From Marinobacter sp. S0848L (GTDB lineage: Bacteria > Pseudomonadota > Gammaproteobacteria > Pseudomonadales > Oleiphilaceae): a stretch of 64,000 bases of DNA. The notes beneath the pieces are model-generated. The model had not been told where the DNA came from and did not search any database. It saw only the letters and a list, made by a program, of their open reading frames with translations. Location of the stretch: positions 1 to 64,000 of the forward strand of contig NZ_JALKAQ010000011.1 in the NCBI RefSeq assembly GCF_023016065.1, in the 5' to 3' direction. Shown here one piece after another: positions 61,659 through 64,000 of the stretch. The position numbers were made by a program, and so were the translations under genes. Every line of letters starts with the position of its first letter. Position 1 is the first letter of the stretch.

Positions 61659-63369
61659 AAAGCGGAGCCAGTCCGTTTTGATTTTCCTTCCGAACGTCTC
61701 CTTGCCTTAGCTCGATTACCGCTTTCGCCAAGTTATTCCTCACGGTTTTATCGGCCTTCGCTGTGTCTTGCGTTCTCTGCGCATAGAGGCTGGCCTGAAA
61801 CTCGCGCAGTGCGTCGCCAAGGTTTTGGCTGTTGCTATAGCGCACGACCTCGGAGCTGTCGTTAAAGTTGGTGTCGGGGAATCGTTCCCGAGCCCAGCGA
61901 ACTAACAACACCGGTGTTTCAGGTGCACCGTTTTGAATTGCGGTAATGAGCTGGTTAAAGCGGTCTTTCTCGTTGCCGTTTGTGACGGCGGTATCGTTCG
62001 CCCGTGAGCCGGCTGTATTTTTGCGAAAGAACCACCAGAGGGCGACGGTGATTAGCCACAGGGCGCCCAATAATAGGGTAGTCCAGAACCACGGCGAGCT
62101 GCTATCAGCACCAGAATCCGGGTTGGTTTCGGATACCTGGCCGGTTGTGGGCTCCGGCTGTGAAGGTTCGCTGATTACCGGCTCGGCCGCAATGCTTCCG
62201 CCTTCAATTTGGTAACTGCGAGCGGGCAAAACGGCTTCTTCCAATTGATCAGTTTGGGTATTCCACCAAGGCACTCTCACTTCCGGGATGGTGATCTCGC
62301 CTGAATGTACCGGAACTAGCGCCGCCTCGAGCTGCAGAGTGGATTCAAGCCCGTCTGGAGTCGGTTCTGTGCTTCTTCGGGGTTGTTCCGGATAGTGCCG
62401 GAGGGCACCGGGATAGTCTACCGTGAGTGGTGGAAGTGCCTCGGAGGGCAGGCCGGCGGCCTGCATGACAAGGTTTCGGGTCAGGTTGCTGCCGGCTGTT
62501 AGTGTTTCGGTATCCGGTAGGCCGTTCTCGGCCAAAGCGAGATTGTCAGCTGGCAGCCAAGGCTTGTCCGCAGGGTAGCTCGCGGGTACTGGCTTTACTT
62601 GCACCGGGTAGAGCTGCTGGCTGTCTCTCAGGAAACGAAGCGCGCCGTTGGCCTCTCTCACTTGGCCTTCAAAGCGGATAGGGGGTAGTTCCAGTTCTTC
62701 GGGTGTCTGCGGGAATATGGCGTAACGCCGCTCCACCACACGGTACCGTTTCCCGCCGCGCTGAGTGGTGAATTCCCGCTGTTTGCCCAAGCTTTCAATA
62801 ATTGCATCGGGGTGTTGCGGGTCAGAAAGTTCGCCCCGTATCAGGTTGCCGGAGAAATACAGTTGTACGGTCAAGACCAGCTGTTCCTGTACGTAGACTT
62901 CGGCCTTGTCTGCGGACAACTCGACAAAACTGTCACGGTTTGCAGCGGGTTGGTCCGGAGGCGTGCCTGAGATGACTTCAATGGTGACAGGTTTGGAGCT
63001 GGCGTCTTTGAATTTAAGCGCCGGGATGGTCAGGGTCCCGGTGCGTGTCGGCGCAAGTTGGTAGGTCCAGGTGATCTCGCCCACCATGTCGCCATTGACC
63101 GTTTGCACGCTGTAACGCTGATTGCGTGCGAGGATTTCGAAATCCGGTTCCACTTGCTCAATGTCGGGTGAAGGTAGCTGCGACAGATCAAAGTTGAACA
63201 GGTTGCTGAGATTGAGCTCGATGTTCATCGAGCCTTTTACTGTCAAGGTCAGAACTTCGCCCTCGTAAAGCTGATCCCGATCGGGCTCGGCCGTCAGTTC
63301 GTTGGCCGAGAGCGGGCCGGCAATCAGGAGCAGCAAGTAAAAGAGGGAAGACAGAAGGTTCTTTACCAT
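61636..63369 (-). CDS. batD: BatD-family aerotolerance protein
   Basis: A 577-residue membrane protein. It has a signal peptide (1-22, ending LSANE), several beta-sandwich repeats in the periplasm, one membrane helix near residues 427-447, and a cytoplasmic tail with a helical domain. It matches the BatD (oxygen tolerance) family, part of MoxR-VWA-BatD systems that act with an AAA+ ATPase on envelope or complex assembly. It begins within the 3' end of the VWA/TPR gene (7-base overlap). The MoxR gene is expected further along, outside the window. Confidence 0.88.
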   Translation of the reverse strand: MVKNLLSSLFYLLLLIAGPLSANELTAEPDRDQLYEGEVLTLTVKGSMNIELNLSNLFNFDLSQLPSPDIEQVEPDFEILARNQRYSVQTVNGDMVGEITWTYQLAPTRTGTLTIPALKFKDASSKPVTIEVISGTPPDQPAANRDSFVELSADKAEVYVQEQLVLTVQLYFSGNLIRGELSDPQHPDAIIESLGKQREFTTQRGGKRYRVVERRYAIFPQTPEELELPPIRFEGQVREANGALRFLRDSQQLYPVQVKPVPASYPADKPWLPADNLALAENGLPDTETLTAGSNLTRNLVMQAAGLPSEALPPLTVDYPGALRHYPEQPRRSTEPTPDGLESTLQLEAALVPVHSGEITIPEVRVPWWNTQTDQLEEAVLPARSYQIEGGSIAAEPVISEPSQPEPTTGQVSETNPDSGADSSSPWFWTTLLLGALWLITVALWWFFRKNTAGSRANDTAVTNGNEKDRFNQLITAIQNGAPETPVLLVRWARERFPDTNFNDSSEVVRYSNSQNLGDALREFQASLYAQRTQDTAKADKTVRNNLAKAVIELRQGDVRKENQNGLAPLYPAGLSS

Positions 63370-64000
63370 GGTGTATCGCCCTCGTCGCGTTGGGTCTGGC
63401 GTTGTTGATACTGTTGCAGGAATTTACGTTGCAGTAAGCCCCCCGGGTTGTCAGGCACTCGCCGTAGCATCTGTTCTTGCCCTTGGCTCAGGGGCTGTTC
63501 ATTCACCGGCACAGGCGCTTCGGCGCCGGGTGTCTGCTCGGGATTTTGTTCCGGTGGCTGGGCGTTGGCGTCTTGCTCGGCTTCCGACTGCTCTTGCTGC
63601 TCTTGTGGCTGCTGACCGTTCTGATTTTGGCTTTCAGGAGATTGCTGGTTGTCCTGGTCTTGTTGCTCACCGTTCTGGCTTTCGTCGCCATCATTGGACT
63701 GTGATTCATCGCCTTCTTGAGAGTCGCCGCTCTCGTTGTCGGAATTGTTCTGCTGCGAATTCTGGTTTTGTTGCTGATTCTCTTCGCCGTTTTGATCCTG
63801 GCTCTGTTGTTGCTCAAGAAGCTGCTTGACTAGATCATAGTTGAACCGGGCGTCGGCGTGTTCAGGACGTTCTTCCAGCACTTGCTCGTAGGCTTCCAGT
63901 GCTTCTTCCAGCTTGCCTGCCCGGGCCAGGGCATTGCCGCGATTGTAGTGACCGGTTATGTCAGCGGATTTGGAAAAGGCGTCAGTGGCCGCGTCATACT
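63363..64000 (-). CDS. VWA/TPR protein, 3' part (BatB/BatC type), cut by window edge
   Basis: The frame stays open to the window end, so this is the last 212 or so codons of a longer gene. The visible N-part is a TPR repeat (YNRGNALARAGKLEEALEAYE, quoted as GNALARAGKLEEALEAY; then HADARFNYDLVKQLL). A low-complexity stretch of about 100 residues rich in glutamine, asparagine and acids follows, then a basic tail (QQRQTQRDEGDTPW). This is the usual C-terminus of the VWA-TPR partner of BatD. The VWA domain lies beyond the window. Confidence 0.85.
   Translation of the reverse strand, partial: YDAATDAFSKSADITGHYNRGNALARAGKLEEALEAYEQVLEERPEHADARFNYDLVKQLLEQQQSQDQNGEENQQQNQNSQQNNSDNESGDSQEGDESQSNDGDESQNGEQQDQDNQQSPESQNQNGQQPQEQQEQSEAEQDANAQPPEQNPEQTPGAEAPVPVNEQPLSQGQEQMLRRVPDNPGGLLQRKFLQQYQQRQTQRDEGDTPW

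Noticed and set aside
63368..63829. 153-codon plus-strand frame opposite the VWA/TPR gene
   Set aside because: It is antisense to the low-complexity Q/N region, whose codons produce long stop-free stretches on the other strand.

Overview
This 64 kb window looks like chromosome from a polarly flagellated marine gammaproteobacterium of the Marinobacter type (Pseudomonadales/Alteromonadales border). The evidence is a Pseudomonas-style FleQ/FleS/FleR flagellar hierarchy, one long fliE-to-motCD flagellar and chemotaxis run ending in ParC/ParP/CheW, lexA next to a short Pseudomonas-type sulA, a complete ccmABCDEFGHI set, and a GC content that looks to be in the mid-50s. The genus is inferred from gene content and order only.

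Layout. (1) 1-4.6 kb: initiator tRNA-fMet with tandem terminators, an EamA exporter converging on a LysR regulator, a two-subunit 3-oxoacid CoA-transferase, and a membrane protein with a full voltage-sensor domain but no visible pore. (2) 4.7-10.3 kb: tamA-tamB. (3) 10.3-12.0 kb, minus strand: an overlapping amidoligase plus class I glutamine-amidotransferase pair. (4) 12.1-14.2 kb: lexA with its promoter and SOS box, sulA, and two small conserved hypotheticals. (5) 14.3-15.7 kb: an orphan DUF1329 protein behind a PsrA-like operator. (6) 15.8-36.1 kb: fliT-like gene, fleQ, fleSR, fliEFGHIJ, an HsbA/HsbR/Hpt-like signalling module, fliK, fliLMNOPQR, flhB. (7) 36.1-38.2 kb: a composite palindromic element, then upp-uraA on the minus strand. 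(8) 38.3-52.5 kb: flhA, flhF, fleN, fliA, cheY, cheZ, cheA, cheB, motC, motD, parC, parP, cheW and a DUF2802 gene. (9) 52.5-54.3 kb, minus strand: an FlhB C-terminal-like gene and a second FliK-like gene. (10) 54.4-61.6 kb: ccmABCDEFGHI. (11) 61.6-64 kb, minus strand: batD and the 3' part of a VWA/TPR (BatB/C-type) gene cut by the window edge.

How it works together. FleQ (with a sigma70-like promoter) would activate sigma54 promoters. GG-N10-GC elements are visible before fleSR, fliE, fliK, fliL and flhA. FleSR then drives later genes, and FliA (sigma28) serves late genes; a near-consensus sigma28 promoter precedes parC-parP-cheW. FlhF and FleN set pole and number of flagella, and ParC/ParP place the chemosensory array. 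The fliC-fliD-fliS filament genes, flg genes and cheR are not in this window.

The most interesting observations are: three repeats in the CheA linker that resemble the CheY-binding peptide of FliM; the amidoligase/amidotransferase pair of unknown product; the voltage-sensor-only protein; the FlhB-fragment/FliK-like pair; the palindromic element at 36.1 kb; and a PsrA-like operator before DUF1329.
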